Source: an uncultured Clostridia bacterium (GTDB lineage Bacteria > Bacillota > Clostridia > TANB77 > CAG-508). From it: 64,000 bases of DNA. A model generated the notes under the pieces. That model had not been told where the DNA came from, ran no database searches, and was given only the letters and a program-made list of their open reading frames with translations. Below, piece by piece: positions 35,982-45,572 of the stretch. The position numbers were made by a program, and so were the translations under genes. The stretch's first letter is position 1. The number at the start of each line of letters is the position of its first letter. Location of the stretch: positions 1 to 64,000 of the forward strand of contig CAKOXV010000003.1 of assembly GCA_934130355.1 (NCBI GenBank), written 5' to 3'.

Positions 35982-36124
35982 AAAATTTTCCTTTTTTCAC
36001 TTGTATTATTTTATGCAAGACATATCTCTAAAATTGTTTGCTATATATAACTTATCATAAGTTACTTAATTTTACAATTAAATCACTAATATTTTTTTTC
36101 ATTTTCAATTATAAATATATTAGG

Positions 36125-36164
36125 AAAACGACTGTGATTTAAAATCTTAAACCACAGTCGTTTT
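36125..36164 (-). terminator. Intrinsic hairpin
   Basis: Hairpin AAAACGACTGTG / CACAGTCGTTTT in the 375-base gap upstream of the 634-residue gene. Together with the next hairpin it ends the transcript of the orphan gene at 36356; nothing else is seen in the gap. Confidence 0.65.
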
Positions 36165-36309
36165 AAGCAAGTTGAGTTTACTTGAATTTTTCCGCAAAAA
36201 TCTTCTGTATCAATCTAACCTTTTCCATAGTTTCTAATACTTTAACCTGTCTGACTCTTTAATTGCAATACCATAACCCACATATGTATTTTTTCACTGG
36301 TATATAAAA

Positions 36310-36343
36310 ACAGGTAGTAAGTTTTTTAATACTCACTACCTGT
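36310..36343 (-). terminator. Intrinsic terminator of orphan gene
   Basis: Hairpin ACAGGTAGT / ACTACCTGT; on the minus strand it is followed by TTTTTATATA, just beyond the stop codon. Confidence 0.75.
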
Positions 36344-36355
36344 AAATTGGTTATC

Positions 36356-36667
36356 TTATGTTGTTTGCGATATTATCTGAATAAAATCTTCCCGTATTTT
36401 TTTGTATAGTTTTTGTGCATCTTCTCCCAATCCAGAAGCATCTGGCAAAGTTTCAAATAACTCTTTAACAATTCCCCTACGAATGCTCATTAAGATAATT
36501 GTAGGTGAACCATCCCCGCAAATATAGGAGGCCACAGCAACATCCAGTACTTTATCTACACCATACTCATCAATTATTTTCTCGAACTCTTCCAATTCTG
36601 CCAAAGTATAAACTGCTTTTCCATAGTAATGCCACCAATGTATAAGATCCCCTTTTTCAATAGCCAT
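36356..36667 (-). CDS. Small orphan protein of distinct composition
   Basis: 103 residues; the ATG (MAIEKGD) has AAAGGAGCC upstream, so the longer reading is rejected. Starts with an aromatic cluster (IHWWHYYGKAVYTLAELEEF), then a mixed alpha/beta part with DVAVASYICGDGSP and an amphipathic C-terminal helix. Codon use is more balanced than in neighbours, including one CGG arginine codon. No known family. Monocistronic with its own terminator. Confidence 0.7.
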   Translation of the reverse strand: MAIEKGDLIHWWHYYGKAVYTLAELEEFEKIIDEYGVDKVLDVAVASYICGDGSPTIILMSIRRGIVKELFETLPDASGLGEDAQKLYKKIREDFIQIISQTT

Positions 36668-36789
36668 TTTGTTGGCTCCTTTCTTTTTGCAATCGCAAAA
36701 TGTTGTAAAGTTAAAATGTTGTCCAGTAGTACATACCTCCATAGTACCATTCTTAGAAAGATTTTTGGAATTTTCCTATACATATTTTA

Positions 36790-36930
36790 CCATAGTTTTA
36801 CATAATTTGCAAGCTGTCATATGCTCTGCTTATATTTTTCTTCGTAATATTCTTCATCAAAGAATGTTCCGTTTTCCATCCCTTTTTGTCTATAATATAT
36901 CCTTTTTTTGAGAATTCTTTTAACATGTTA
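36790..36930 (-). pseudogene. RhuM-family fragment (decayed)
   Basis: Read on the minus strand the remnant gives LKEFSKKGYIIDKK, then, after a frame change, MENGTFFDEEYYEE and a stop. The two pieces in order match the middle of RhuM/virulence-type proteins (LKEF..KGF..DDERL, then ..YFDELLERI). The rest is gone. It lies in a gap of nearly 700 bases between two orphan genes. Decayed mobile-element cargo. Confidence 0.5.
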
Positions 36931-37360
36931 GTTGCCCATCTTCAATTGATTCTCTATCCTCATGAAGTAATTTTAGTTGCTCTATCGTGTTTTCTAATGT
37001 TAATTGCTTAAACTTAAAGTATGTGGTTCATTTGAGAAAATGTCTAAAAAAATGAAAAGTATAGGACATTTTCCAAAATGAATTACATTTATAATGGCAC
37101 TCTTGCCCGCTTGGTAGGTTTTGATTTCTACAATAGCTTAGAAGTAAAACAGCGTTGAAAAGTTACTAATAGATGTGCTGAAGATATCTATGTTCAAAAC
37201 TTTTAAGACTTTACAAAGACACGAATGTTCTCCGTGTCTTTTGTTTAATATTTATAAATAAAATTTTTTTCCTTTTCCTCTTTAGAACTTATATCAGCAT
37301 GTAATCTAACAACATTACACAATGAATTACATTCATCTTTGTTCAATTTTATAATTTTAA
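36931..37360. other. Gene-free stretch with fragments
   Basis: Between the RhuM remnant and the BRO-N gene. A short minus-strand open piece (KFKQLTLENTIEQLKLLHEDR...) may be another gene tail. Otherwise only a small hairpin (AAAGACACG / CGTGTCTTT at 37215-37241) that could terminate a plus-strand transcript. Nothing else recognised. Confidence 0.4.
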
Positions 37361-38203
37361 TTATTCTTTTTTATTAGTTAGTTTTTTTATGTTAGATTTT
37401 GTTAAACTATTATAATTCGTTTTCTCTGCAACTTTCTTTCCAATCTTTTCTTCAATTTCTTTTCTAGCCTTACCTGTTATCTTTCCAGCCTCTTGTACAT
37501 CATCTTTTAATTCCGCTAGTCCGAAACTATTATTAGTATTATGCATTTCATTCGCAGTCACTTCTGCTAGATTTGTTATTGCAAGTTCTAATTTTCCCAT
37601 ACTGTCTCTTAAATTTCTTTTTGTTCTAGCTATTCCTTTTAATTCTTTATATTGAGCAGTATTCATATTAAAGGTACTTCTATATATTTCATCTGTTAAT
37701 ATTGCATAATCTCTATCTTTTGCTCCTCTTTCTTTCCATGTATCAGTTAATTCTTTTCTACTATCTATTGATTTTAATCTCTGTGCAATCCATGTATCTT
37801 CATATCCTTTTCTTATGTATGTTTCTTTTGCTCTATTAATAGCAAGTTCTGGATTCACAATTTCATCTAATCTCTCACTTCCCACTTGTGCTAACCATAA
37901 TTTAAATGGCTCTGCTTTAGGTGAAGGAATAGATTGGATAATTCTTAATATTCCTTTAGTATTTGTTGTTCTTATCTTCCTTATTTTTCCATCTTTAGCT
38001 TTCATCTCAACTAGGGTACAAATTGTACCCCAGTTATTATTTAACTCTTCATCTCTAGCTTTTAATTTTTTTATGTATTGTTTTACATCTACAGAATCTG
38101 TTAAAATTTGAACAACATCTTCTACTGAAAAATACCAATCTTCGTTGTACCATTCTCTTCTTATTTCTTTTTCTTCAAATATTGCTAATTTATTTTCTTG
38201 CAT
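37361..38203 (-). CDS. BRO-N domain protein (phage antirepressor-like)
   Basis: 280 residues, no signal peptide. The N-terminal domain has the BRO-N pattern: EIRREWYNEDWYFSVEDVVQIL, then YIKKLKARDEEL and LRIIQSIPSPKAEPFKLWLA. The C-terminal half is helical with many Lys/Arg. Such proteins are antirepressors or toxins from phages and plasmids. It is the first gene of the accessory segment after an inverted three-hairpin element. Phage origin is inferred. Confidence 0.85.
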   Translation of the reverse strand: MQENKLAIFEEKEIRREWYNEDWYFSVEDVVQILTDSVDVKQYIKKLKARDEELNNNWGTICTLVEMKAKDGKIRKIRTTNTKGILRIIQSIPSPKAEPFKLWLAQVGSERLDEIVNPELAINRAKETYIRKGYEDTWIAQRLKSIDSRKELTDTWKERGAKDRDYAILTDEIYRSTFNMNTAQYKELKGIARTKRNLRDSMGKLELAITNLAEVTANEMHNTNNSFGLAELKDDVQEAGKITGKARKEIEEKIGKKVAEKTNYNSLTKSNIKKLTNKKE

Positions 38204-38329
38204 AATACCACTTCCTTATTTATTTTTTGCTATTATATAACATTTTTGCATTGTTGTCAAACATTTGTTTTGCGGACTGCAGAAATTTAGCAGTTATTTC
38301 GTGGTGAAACAACTGCTCTAATTTATTTT

Positions 38330-38459
38330 TATATACTAGGAAAGTCCTTTGGACTTCCTAGTATATAAAAGCTACAATCGCTAGCCCTTTGAGATTTTCT
38401 CCTTATAGTCGAAAACTCAAATCGGGCAAGAACAAAGGGCGACTACGTCGCTTTGTTCT
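38330..38459. repeat. Three-hairpin intergenic element, copy 2 (inverted)
   Basis: Inverted copy of 33278-33406, same order of hairpins on the opposite strand. TATATACTAGGAAAGTCC / GGACTTCCTAGTATATA and GCCCTTTGAGATTTTC / GAAAACTCAAATCGGGC keep pairing. The two copies bound a 5-kb segment rich in orphan and phage-type genes. Confidence 0.8.
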
Positions 38460-38496
38460 ATTGCTATCTTTCATATATTTTGTTTCTTATATAAAA

Positions 38497-38745
38497 CTAT
38501 ATTGTCCTAATTTCATATTTTACTACATCACACTTTTCCTCTAATAAAAATTTTCCTTCAAATAATTTCTCTTTAAATAAATATGGTGTAAATTTTTCGT
38601 TTTGAGAAAATTGTTTTAAATTATATCCACTCTATACAACCTTCTTCTGATTTTTCTTTTAAATCTCCTTTAAAATTATCTGCTACATATATAAATATTA
38701 CTCCTTGTCTCAAACCTCTCTTTGTTTTTACTAATATTCTTTTTT
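38497..38745 (-). pseudogene. mutT-like: NUDIX hydrolase C-terminal remnant
   Basis: Minus-strand frames give LVKTKRGLRQGVIFIYVAD, NFKGDLKEKSEEGCIEWI (stop), and, after a frame change, FSQNEKFTPYLFKEKLFEGKF with LLEEKCDVVKYEIR. This is the C-terminal half of an 8-oxo-dGTP diphosphatase-type NUDIX protein (EGxxEW, ..LFEGKF, ..KxxxYEI). The NUDIX box and N-terminus are missing. Nonfunctional remnant between the BRO-N gene and rlmD. Confidence 0.6.
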
Positions 38746-38797
38746 ATTTTTTCTCCAATTTAATTTTACAAAACTATTCTTTCTCTTATTACATGTC

Positions 38798-39940
38798 TTA
38801 TTTTAGTTGTAGCACTGCCACGCACTCCACATGTTCTGTCCAAGGAAACATGTCTACAGGTTGGATTTCATTAATAGTATAAAGTGTCTGCAGTATTTTC
38901 AAATTTTGCATTAAAGTAACTGGATTACAACTAATATAAATAATTTTGTTAGGTTTAACACTTTCTAAAGTTTTAATAGTTTTCAAATCTAATCCGCTTC
39001 TAGGAGGATCAACAAAGACAACATCTGCTTTTTCTTTTGGACAGAGTCTAGGCAACATTTCTTCTACTTTACCATCTATAAATTCAACATTTGAAATCTT
39101 ATTTAATCTAGCATTTTCAATTGCATCTTTTACAGCATCTTTCACAACTTCGATTCCATATACCTTTTTGGCTTGTTTCGAAACTAATAATGAAATCGTT
39201 CCTATTCCAGAATACAAATCATAAACAGTTTCTTTTCCAGTTAAATTTGCAAACTGGATTGCGGTATTATATAATTTTTCTGTTTGTATAGGATTTACTT
39301 GGTAAAATGAAAGTGGTGATATTTTAAATTTTAAATCTTCTATATAATCAACAATATAACCATTTCCATATAATTTATAGTTTTTAATTCCTAATATTAC
39401 TTTTGTTTTTTGATTATTAATATTTTGCACAATTGTTTTAATGTTAGGAAATTTTGATACTAGCGCTTTTATTATTTCTTCTCTTTTATATAATTTCTCA
39501 TCTGTTGTTACAAATACCAACATATTTTCATCTGTATGTATAGCATGTTTAATTATTAGATGTCTTAGAAATCCTTTGCCTGTATCTTCATTATATATTT
39601 TTATTTTATATTTTTTTATTAATTCAAATGTAAAGTTTGCAATTTCATTTATTTCTTCATTTTGTATCATGCAATTGTTAGAATTTACAACTTTATGAGT
39701 TCCTTCTTCAAAAAAACCCATTAGTGGTTGTTGTTTGTTCATTCCAAAAACAAATTTTCCCTTGTTTCTATAATTATAAGGATTTTCCATTCCTATAATG
39801 TCTTTAATTTTTATTTTGTTGTTTAGTTCACTTTGTGCTAATTTTTTTATATATTCAGTCTTTTCTTTTAATTGTTCTTTATATAGAATTTGATGTATAC
39901 TACAACCTCCACATTTTTGTGATATTTCACAAGTTTTCAT
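38798..39940 (-). CDS. rlmD: 23S rRNA (uracil-5-)-methyltransferase, TrmA/RlmD family
   Basis: 380 residues. SAM-dependent methylation of uracil-1939 in 23S rRNA is the usual role. The N-terminal iron-sulphur cysteines are seen in CEISQKCGGCSIHQ; SAM binding in VYDLYSGIGTISL; catalytic block VFVDPPRSGLD and the nucleophile cysteine in IIYISCNPVTLMQNL. TRAM domain is absent; the length fits the shorter RlmD/RumA forms. The window cannot tell RlmD from RlmCD or TrmA specificity. Separate from pyrG by 23 bases, same strand. Confidence 0.9.
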   Translation of the reverse strand: MKTCEISQKCGGCSIHQILYKEQLKEKTEYIKKLAQSELNNKIKIKDIIGMENPYNYRNKGKFVFGMNKQQPLMGFFEEGTHKVVNSNNCMIQNEEINEIANFTFELIKKYKIKIYNEDTGKGFLRHLIIKHAIHTDENMLVFVTTDEKLYKREEIIKALVSKFPNIKTIVQNINNQKTKVILGIKNYKLYGNGYIVDYIEDLKFKISPLSFYQVNPIQTEKLYNTAIQFANLTGKETVYDLYSGIGTISLLVSKQAKKVYGIEVVKDAVKDAIENARLNKISNVEFIDGKVEEMLPRLCPKEKADVVFVDPPRSGLDLKTIKTLESVKPNKIIYISCNPVTLMQNLKILQTLYTINEIQPVDMFPWTEHVECVAVLQLK

Positions 39941-39963
39941 TTTATTACTCTCGCCTTCATTTG

Positions 39964-41562
39964 CTATATTTCTTTTGCGGCTTTTACTAAACCTACAAAT
40001 AATGGTGCTGGCTTATTAGGTCTTGATTTTAATTCTGGGTGGAATTGTCCTGCTATAAAATATGGGTGTTTACTATATTCTACGATTTCTACTAATTTTC
40101 CATCAGGAGATGTTCCTGAACAAATTAATCCTGCTTTTTCTAATCTTTCTTTATATTCATTATTGTATTCATATCTATGTCTATGTCTTTCAGAGATTTT
40201 TTTAGCACCATATAATTTTCTTGCAAGTGTTCCATCTTTTATTATACAAGGATAAGCTCCAAGTCTCATAGTTCCACCTTTTTTATCTATACCTATTTGT
40301 TCATCCATAATATGTATTACTGGATTTTTAGTTGTTTCACTGAACTCAGCTGAATTTGCATCTTTTAAACCTAGCACATTTCTGGCAAATTCAACAACTG
40401 CCATTTGCATTCCAAGACATATTCCTAAAAATGGAATATTGTTTTCTCTTGCATATCTAATTGTTTCAATTTTCCCTTCTACTCCTCTGTTTCCAAATCC
40501 TCCAGGAACTATTATTCCTTGTATTCCAGCGAATTTTTCTTTTGCATTTTCTTGATGTATTTCCTCTGAGTCTATTAATTTTATATTTACTTTTACATTA
40601 TTGGCAAATCCCGCATGATGTAAGCTTTCTATTACAGATAAATATGAATCTTCAAGTTTTATATATTTTCCTACAATCGCTATATTTACACTTTTATTTC
40701 CTATTTGTCTTACTTTATCTATCATTTTTTGCCATTCAGTATTATCTGGCACATATTTGTCAAGCCTTAAGTAATTACAAATTTCTCGTGCTAAACCTTC
40801 TTCTTCAAGCATTAATGGTACAGCATATAAATTGTCAGCTGTTTTATTTTGAATTACACTACTTTTTCTTACATTACAAAATAGTGCTAGTTTTTCTCTT
40901 ATGCTTTCTGGTATGTCTTGTTCTGTTCTACATACTAAAATGTTAGGTTTTATTCCAAAACTCTGTAGCTCTTTTACAGAGTGTTGTGTTGGCTTTGACT
41001 TAATTTCATTTGAACCAAATATATAAGGTAATAATGTTACATGTACATATACTACATCTTCTGGATTTTTTTCTAACCCAACTTGTCGTATAGCTTCTAT
41101 TATTGATAGTCCCTCAATATCTCCTACAGTTCCACCAACTTCTGTTATTACTATATCTATATCTGTATTTTCAAAACTATATATTTTTTCTTTAATTTCA
41201 TTTGTTATATGTGGTATTACTTGTACTGTTTTTCCTAAATAATCTCCTCTTCTTTCTTTTTCTATTACATTAGAATATATTCTCCCCATTGTAACACTTG
41301 AATTTTTAGTCAAATTTTCATCTATAAATCTTTCATAATGTCCTAAATCTAAATCTGTTTCTGCACCATCATCTGTTACAAAAACCTCTCCATGTTCATA
41401 AGGGCTCATTGTCCCAGGATCCACATTTATATATGGATCAAATTTTTGAATAGTTACTTTATATCCTCTATTTTTTAATAATCTTCCAATTGATGCTGCT
41501 GTTATCCCCTTTCCTAATCCTGATACTACTCCTCCTGTTACAAATATGTACTTTGTGTTCAT
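39964..41562 (-). CDS. pyrG: CTP synthase
   Basis: 532 residues. Converts UTP to CTP using glutamine. N-terminal synthetase domain with FVTGGVVSGLGKGITAASI and DPYINVDPGTMSPYEHGEVFV; C-terminal class I glutaminase domain with GGFGNRGVEGK, GICLGMQMA (catalytic cysteine) and FHPELKSRP. Start behind GGAGGAATAA. Upstream lie a REP-like pair and a hairpin with T-run that could act as terminator or attenuator. Confidence 0.98.
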   Translation of the reverse strand: MNTKYIFVTGGVVSGLGKGITAASIGRLLKNRGYKVTIQKFDPYINVDPGTMSPYEHGEVFVTDDGAETDLDLGHYERFIDENLTKNSSVTMGRIYSNVIEKERRGDYLGKTVQVIPHITNEIKEKIYSFENTDIDIVITEVGGTVGDIEGLSIIEAIRQVGLEKNPEDVVYVHVTLLPYIFGSNEIKSKPTQHSVKELQSFGIKPNILVCRTEQDIPESIREKLALFCNVRKSSVIQNKTADNLYAVPLMLEEEGLAREICNYLRLDKYVPDNTEWQKMIDKVRQIGNKSVNIAIVGKYIKLEDSYLSVIESLHHAGFANNVKVNIKLIDSEEIHQENAKEKFAGIQGIIVPGGFGNRGVEGKIETIRYARENNIPFLGICLGMQMAVVEFARNVLGLKDANSAEFSETTKNPVIHIMDEQIGIDKKGGTMRLGAYPCIIKDGTLARKLYGAKKISERHRHRYEYNNEYKERLEKAGLICSGTSPDGKLVEIVEYSKHPYFIAGQFHPELKSRPNKPAPLFVGLVKAAKEI

Positions 41563-41581
41563 TTATTCCTCCTTCTATGAT

Positions 41582-41633
41582 AATTTGGGGACGGTCCTTT
41601 TTTTCGCGAATTTGGGGACGGTCCTTTTTTTAC
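41582..41633. repeat. REP-like tandem sequence (GGGGACGGTCC)
   Basis: Two direct copies of AATTTGGGGACGGTCC followed by a T-run, 26 bases apart, in the pyrG leader. TTTGGGGACGGT-type repeats are widespread and belong to IS200-like (RAYT) REP sequences. No transposase is nearby, so it is a stranded copy. Confidence 0.6.
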
Positions 41634-41647
41634 CAAAAATAAAAAAA

Positions 41648-41690
41648 TAGATTAAAACAAAAACTGCAAATTCGGTTTTTTTTTAATCTA
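41648..41690 (-). terminator. Hairpin with T-run upstream of pyrG
   Basis: TAGATTAAAA / TTTTAATCTA with further pairing; on the minus strand it is followed by TTTTTTT. It lies ~80 bases before the pyrG start and could be an attenuator or the end of an upstream transcript. Pairing with other copies of leader regulation was not seen. Confidence 0.5.
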
Positions 41691-41781
41691 TACTTTATAT
41701 TTATACCACTTTTTCTCATAAATTTCAAGTCTTTATTGCTGAAATAATTTAAAATTCTTTATTAGTTTGAATATATAAACA

Positions 41782-42094
41782 GCTTAAAAGCTTAATTGGT
41801 CCATACATATATATTAAATAATGGAAAATTTTGTGCATCTAAACTTGAGTATAGAAAATCTTAGAGTGCCAAAAGAGGAATGTTCACGTCAAAAATTAAT
41901 ATATTACTATTCAATGGCAAAAACATAGCTGGGGTCTTCGTCGGGGGTCTTTGCCTTATTTCATAGTAATATATTAATTTTGGGACTAAGTGAAAGAGGC
42001 GCTTTTGGCACTATTAGATTTTGTACAAAAGTTTAGCTTGTCCAAAATTTGAAATGTTTTCAATATATATGTATGGACCAATTATGCTTTCAAA
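41782..42094. repeat. Long palindromic structured element, copy 2
   Basis: Same orientation as copy 1 near 8.2 kb. Arms from GCTTAATTGGTCCATACATATA / TATATATGTATGGACCAATTATGC to AATTAATATATTACTA / TAGTAATATATTAATT, around a central AGCTGGGGTCTTCGTCGGG. Stem positions differ from copy 1 but pairing is kept, while the unpaired boxes are almost identical. It fills most of the ~600-base pyrG-hsp20 gap. Confidence 0.85.
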
Positions 42095-42130
42095 CCACTT
42101 ACATTTAAAATAGCAACTAAAATTATAAAA

Positions 42131-42155
42131 ATGGGAGTTATATTTCAACTCCCAT
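42131..42155 (-). terminator. Terminator of hsp20
   Basis: Hairpin ATGGGAGTT / AACTCCCAT directly after the hsp20 stop codon; T-rich on the minus strand. Confidence 0.8.
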
Positions 42156-42170
42156 CTTTATTTTATTCTA

Positions 42171-42590
42171 TTATTCTCCAATTGGAATATATCTTCTTTC
42201 TTCTACTCTCTTTTCAGCTTCTTTTGGAAATTCTATTGTTAATATTCCATTTTTAAAGTTTGCCTTTATATCTTCTTCTTTTATATTTTCTCCTGCATAG
42301 TAGCTTCTTGAGCACATTCCTGAGAATCTTTCTCTTTGTAGATATTTAGCATGTTTATCTTCTTTTTCTTCATTTTTTGTTGCTGTTACTGTTATATATC
42401 CATCTTGCAATTCAATTTGGATGTCTTCTTTGTTATATCCTGGTACATCTATTTCCAAAATATAATTTCCATCTTTTTCTTTAACATCTGTTTTCATTAT
42501 TTTGTTTTCTTTTTGACTGAAAAATGGTTCATTGAAAACCTCATCAAAAATATCTAAACCATTTCCATTTCTTCTTGGTATCATCATCAT
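42171..42590 (-). CDS. hsp20: Small heat shock protein Hsp20
   Basis: 139 residues with an alpha-crystallin domain: MKTDVKEKDGNYILEIDVPGY, ITVTATKNEE, RFSGMCSRSYYAGENIKEED, and GILTIEFPK near the end. The C-terminal motif is IPIGE rather than the usual I-x-I/V followed by basic residues. ATP-independent holdase. Start behind AGGAGG; three consecutive ATGs. The promoter carries a CIRCE operator. Confidence 0.95.
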   Translation of the reverse strand: MMMIPRRNGNGLDIFDEVFNEPFFSQKENKIMKTDVKEKDGNYILEIDVPGYNKEDIQIELQDGYITVTATKNEEKEDKHAKYLQRERFSGMCSRSYYAGENIKEEDIKANFKNGILTIEFPKEAEKRVEERRYIPIGE

Positions 42591-42684
42591 AATTCATTAC
42601 CTCCTTATAATATTTCTATGTGTTGACACCTTGTTAGCACTTCTATAGTATTAACATTTTTGTTAATTTCTATTTACATTTAAT

Positions 42685-42711
42685 ATTATACATCAGTTTT
42701 TAGCAATGTCA
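42685..42711 (-). promoter_or_regulatory. hsp20 promoter
   Basis: On the minus strand TTGACA (42711-42706), 15 bases, TATAAT (42690-42685). The -35 lies inside the CIRCE operator, so HrcA binding and RNA polymerase would exclude each other. Confidence 0.65.
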
Positions 42712-42726
42712 ATATATGAGTGCTAA
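42700..42726 (-). promoter_or_regulatory. CIRCE operator of hsp20
   Basis: TTAGCAATG, nine bases, GAGTGCTAA. The second half is perfect, the first has two mismatches. It overlaps the hsp20 promoter, linking hsp20 to the HrcA regulon together with groESL. Confidence 0.75.
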
Positions 42727-42757
42727 AATTCACAAAACTTTCACATTTCTTTGCTTT

Positions 42758-45416
42758 TTATTCTTGTGTACGCTTTTGCAAATATGTTGAATAAAATGTT
42801 CTCTCATCTTCTTTATTACTTATTCTTTTTTGAAATTGAATAATAATTAATGGAAGAACTGATATTCCTAAAGTATATAACCATTGTGTATTTGTTAATG
42901 GTACTAATTTAAATACTTCAGCAAAATTTGGAATAATTACTACTATTACTTGCATTAAAGTTCCTAGTATAAATGCTCCTATTAAATACTTGTTTTCAAA
43001 CATTCCGAACTTCGAATATTGTTTTCTCACTCTTTACATTAAAACTATGAACAAGCTCTAACATTCCCAAGCTAACAAATGCCATCGTTCTTGCTACTTC
43101 TAATCCATACAATCTATTTCCAATAGAAAAACATAGTAAAGTTAAAATTCCTAACATTGTACCTTCGAAAAAGATTTTTCCCCATAGTCCATCACTAAAT
43201 AAACTTTTTTTAGGATCTCTTGGCTTTCTATTCATAATATTATCCTCAGGTGGTTCTAACCCTAGTGCTATTGCTGGAAGAGAGTCTGTAACTAAATTAA
43301 TCCACAATAATTGTATTGCTAGAAGTGGACTTTTTAATCCCATCATTAAACCTAAAAATATTGTTACTATTTCTCCAACATTTGTTGCTATTAAAAAGTG
43401 CACTGCTTTTCTAATATTGTCAAATATATTTCTTCCTTGTTTTACCGCTTCTACTATTGTTACAAAATTATCATCCGCTAACAGCATATCTGCTGCATTT
43501 TTAGCCACATCTGTACCGTTTAATCCCATTGCTATTCCTATGTCTGCATTTTTTAATGCAGGTGCATCATTTACTCCATCACCAGTCATTGCAACAATTG
43601 CGCCTTTTTTTCTAAATGTTTTTACAATTCTGACTTTATGTTCGGGAGAAACTCTTGCAAACACAGAATATCTCATTATGTTTTTTTCTAATTCCTTATC
43701 ACTTATTTGGTCTAATTCACTTCCTGTTATTGCTAAATCATTTAATCTTAATATTCCTAACTCTTTTGCAATAGCTTTTGCTGTAACTATATGGTCACCT
43801 GTTATCATAACTGTTTTTATTCCTGCTCTCCTACAAGTTGCAACAGCTTCTTTTACGCCTTCTCTTGGTGGGTCTATCATTCCAATTAAACCTACAAATG
43901 TTAAATCATTTTCAATTATCTCACTATTTATTTTACTTGGCAATTCATTTACATCTTTATATGCAACTGCAATTATTCTTAGTGCTTTTTCTGCCATTTC
44001 TAAATTTGTTTTTTCTATTTTTTTCTTTTCATCTTGCTGTAATTGTCTTATTTCTTTTCCATCTTTATATTTATTACACTTTCCAATAATAACATCAGGT
44101 GCTCCTTTTGTTATTATTCTAAAACCTTTTTCTGTTTTATGAATTGTAGACATCATTTTCCTTGTAGAATCAAATGGTATATCTTTTACTCTTTTCATCT
44201 TTGTATATAATTTCTCTTTATCTATATTTTGAACTATAGCCTCATTTACAATTGCAGTTTCGGTAGCTTCTCCAATTGCTATTTTTTTATCATTCTCTCT
44301 TTCTATATGTACATCTGTACACATTGTTCCGAGTTCTAGAAGAAATCTCTTGTCTTCAAAATCTAATTTACTTGTTTTTAATTCTACTACTTTCATTTTA
44401 TTTTGAGTTAGAGTTCCTGTTTTATCTGAACATATAACACTACTGCTTCCTAATGTTTCAACAGCTGGCAACTTTCTTATTATACTATTTTTTCTTGCCA
44501 TTTTAGTTACTCCTATTGATAACATTATTGTAACTATTGCTGGTAATCCTTCTGGTATAGCTGCTACTGCTAATCCAACTGATGTCATAAACATTTCTAC
44601 AGGTGAAATTTGTTTAAATATTCCTATTATGAATATTGCTATGCAAATTATTATGCAACAGATTCCCAAAATTTTTCCTACTTCTGCAAGTTTTCTTTGA
44701 ATTGGTGTTTCTGGTGATTCATCTGTAATAATTATTTTTGCTATTTTTCCTACTTTAGTATCCATTCCTGTTTCCGTTACAATTGCTTCACCATGTCCAT
44801 TTACTATGATTGTTGATGAAAACACCATATTTATAATATCTCCTATTGGAAGATTTTCTTTCAATACTATGTTTCCATTTTTTAATACTGGTACAGTTTC
44901 TCCTGTAAGGCTAGACTCTTCTATTTGAAGCTCTGAACTTGATATTATTCTAGCATCTGCTGGTACATAATTTCCTGTTTCTAAAATTATAATATCTCCC
45001 GGAACTACTTCTGTGCCTTTTATTGTTAAAATTCTTCCATTTCTTTTGACTTTTGTTACAGGTGCTGTCATCTTTTTTAGTGCTTCTAATGCTTTTTCTG
45101 CCTTTGCTTCTTGTATTACTCCCATAATACTATTAAAAACAACTATTGCAATTATAATTATTGAATCAATATAATCCCCTGAACCTTCTAATTTAGCAAC
45201 TATTGCTGATATTATTGATGCTATTATCAATATAATTATCATGAAATCATTAAATTGCTTAAAAAACTTTACTATTATACTTTCTTTTTTTTCTTCTGCT
45301 AATTTATTTTCTCCATATTTTTTTCTTCTTTCTTCCACTTGCTCTTCACATAAGCCTTTTTCTATGTTTGTCCCTAAAACTTTTTCAATCTCATTGATTT
45401 CCTTTGTATGCCACAT
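42758..45416 (-). CDS. Ca2+-type P-type ATPase, split by a +1 frameshift at CGG
   Basis: Start behind AAAGGAG. The first frame gives 806 residues and the second the last ~80. PMCA/SERCA-type: actuator loop SLTGETVPV, phosphorylation site SDKTGTLTQNKM, MITGDHIVTAK, MTGDGVNDAPAL, then C-terminal helices. The first frame ends SEKTIFEV, then CGG AAT GTT TGA. Skipping the C of CGG (43005-43007) gives GGA ATG TTT and the sequence IFEVGMFENKYLIG, which matches the normal transition IFSIGLFTNKYLI of this family. Without the shift the last two transmembrane helices are lost. Likely Ca2+ efflux. Confidence 0.9.
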
Positions 45417-45503
45417 AATAAAAACTCTCCTTTGTTTTGATTTTATATTTTATATTTTATTTATATGTTCTTGTCCTAATTTTATGAATAAATTAAATAA
45501 AAA

Positions 45504-45528
45504 ATCCCAGTAATTTCTCACTGGAATT
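45504..45528 (-). terminator. Intrinsic terminator
   Basis: Hairpin ATCCCAGT / ACTGGAAT, followed on the minus strand by T-rich sequence, after the sigma-fusion gene. Confidence 0.65.
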
Positions 45529-45572
45529 CTTAACTTTTCTATTAATAATATCACCAATAGATTATATATTTT

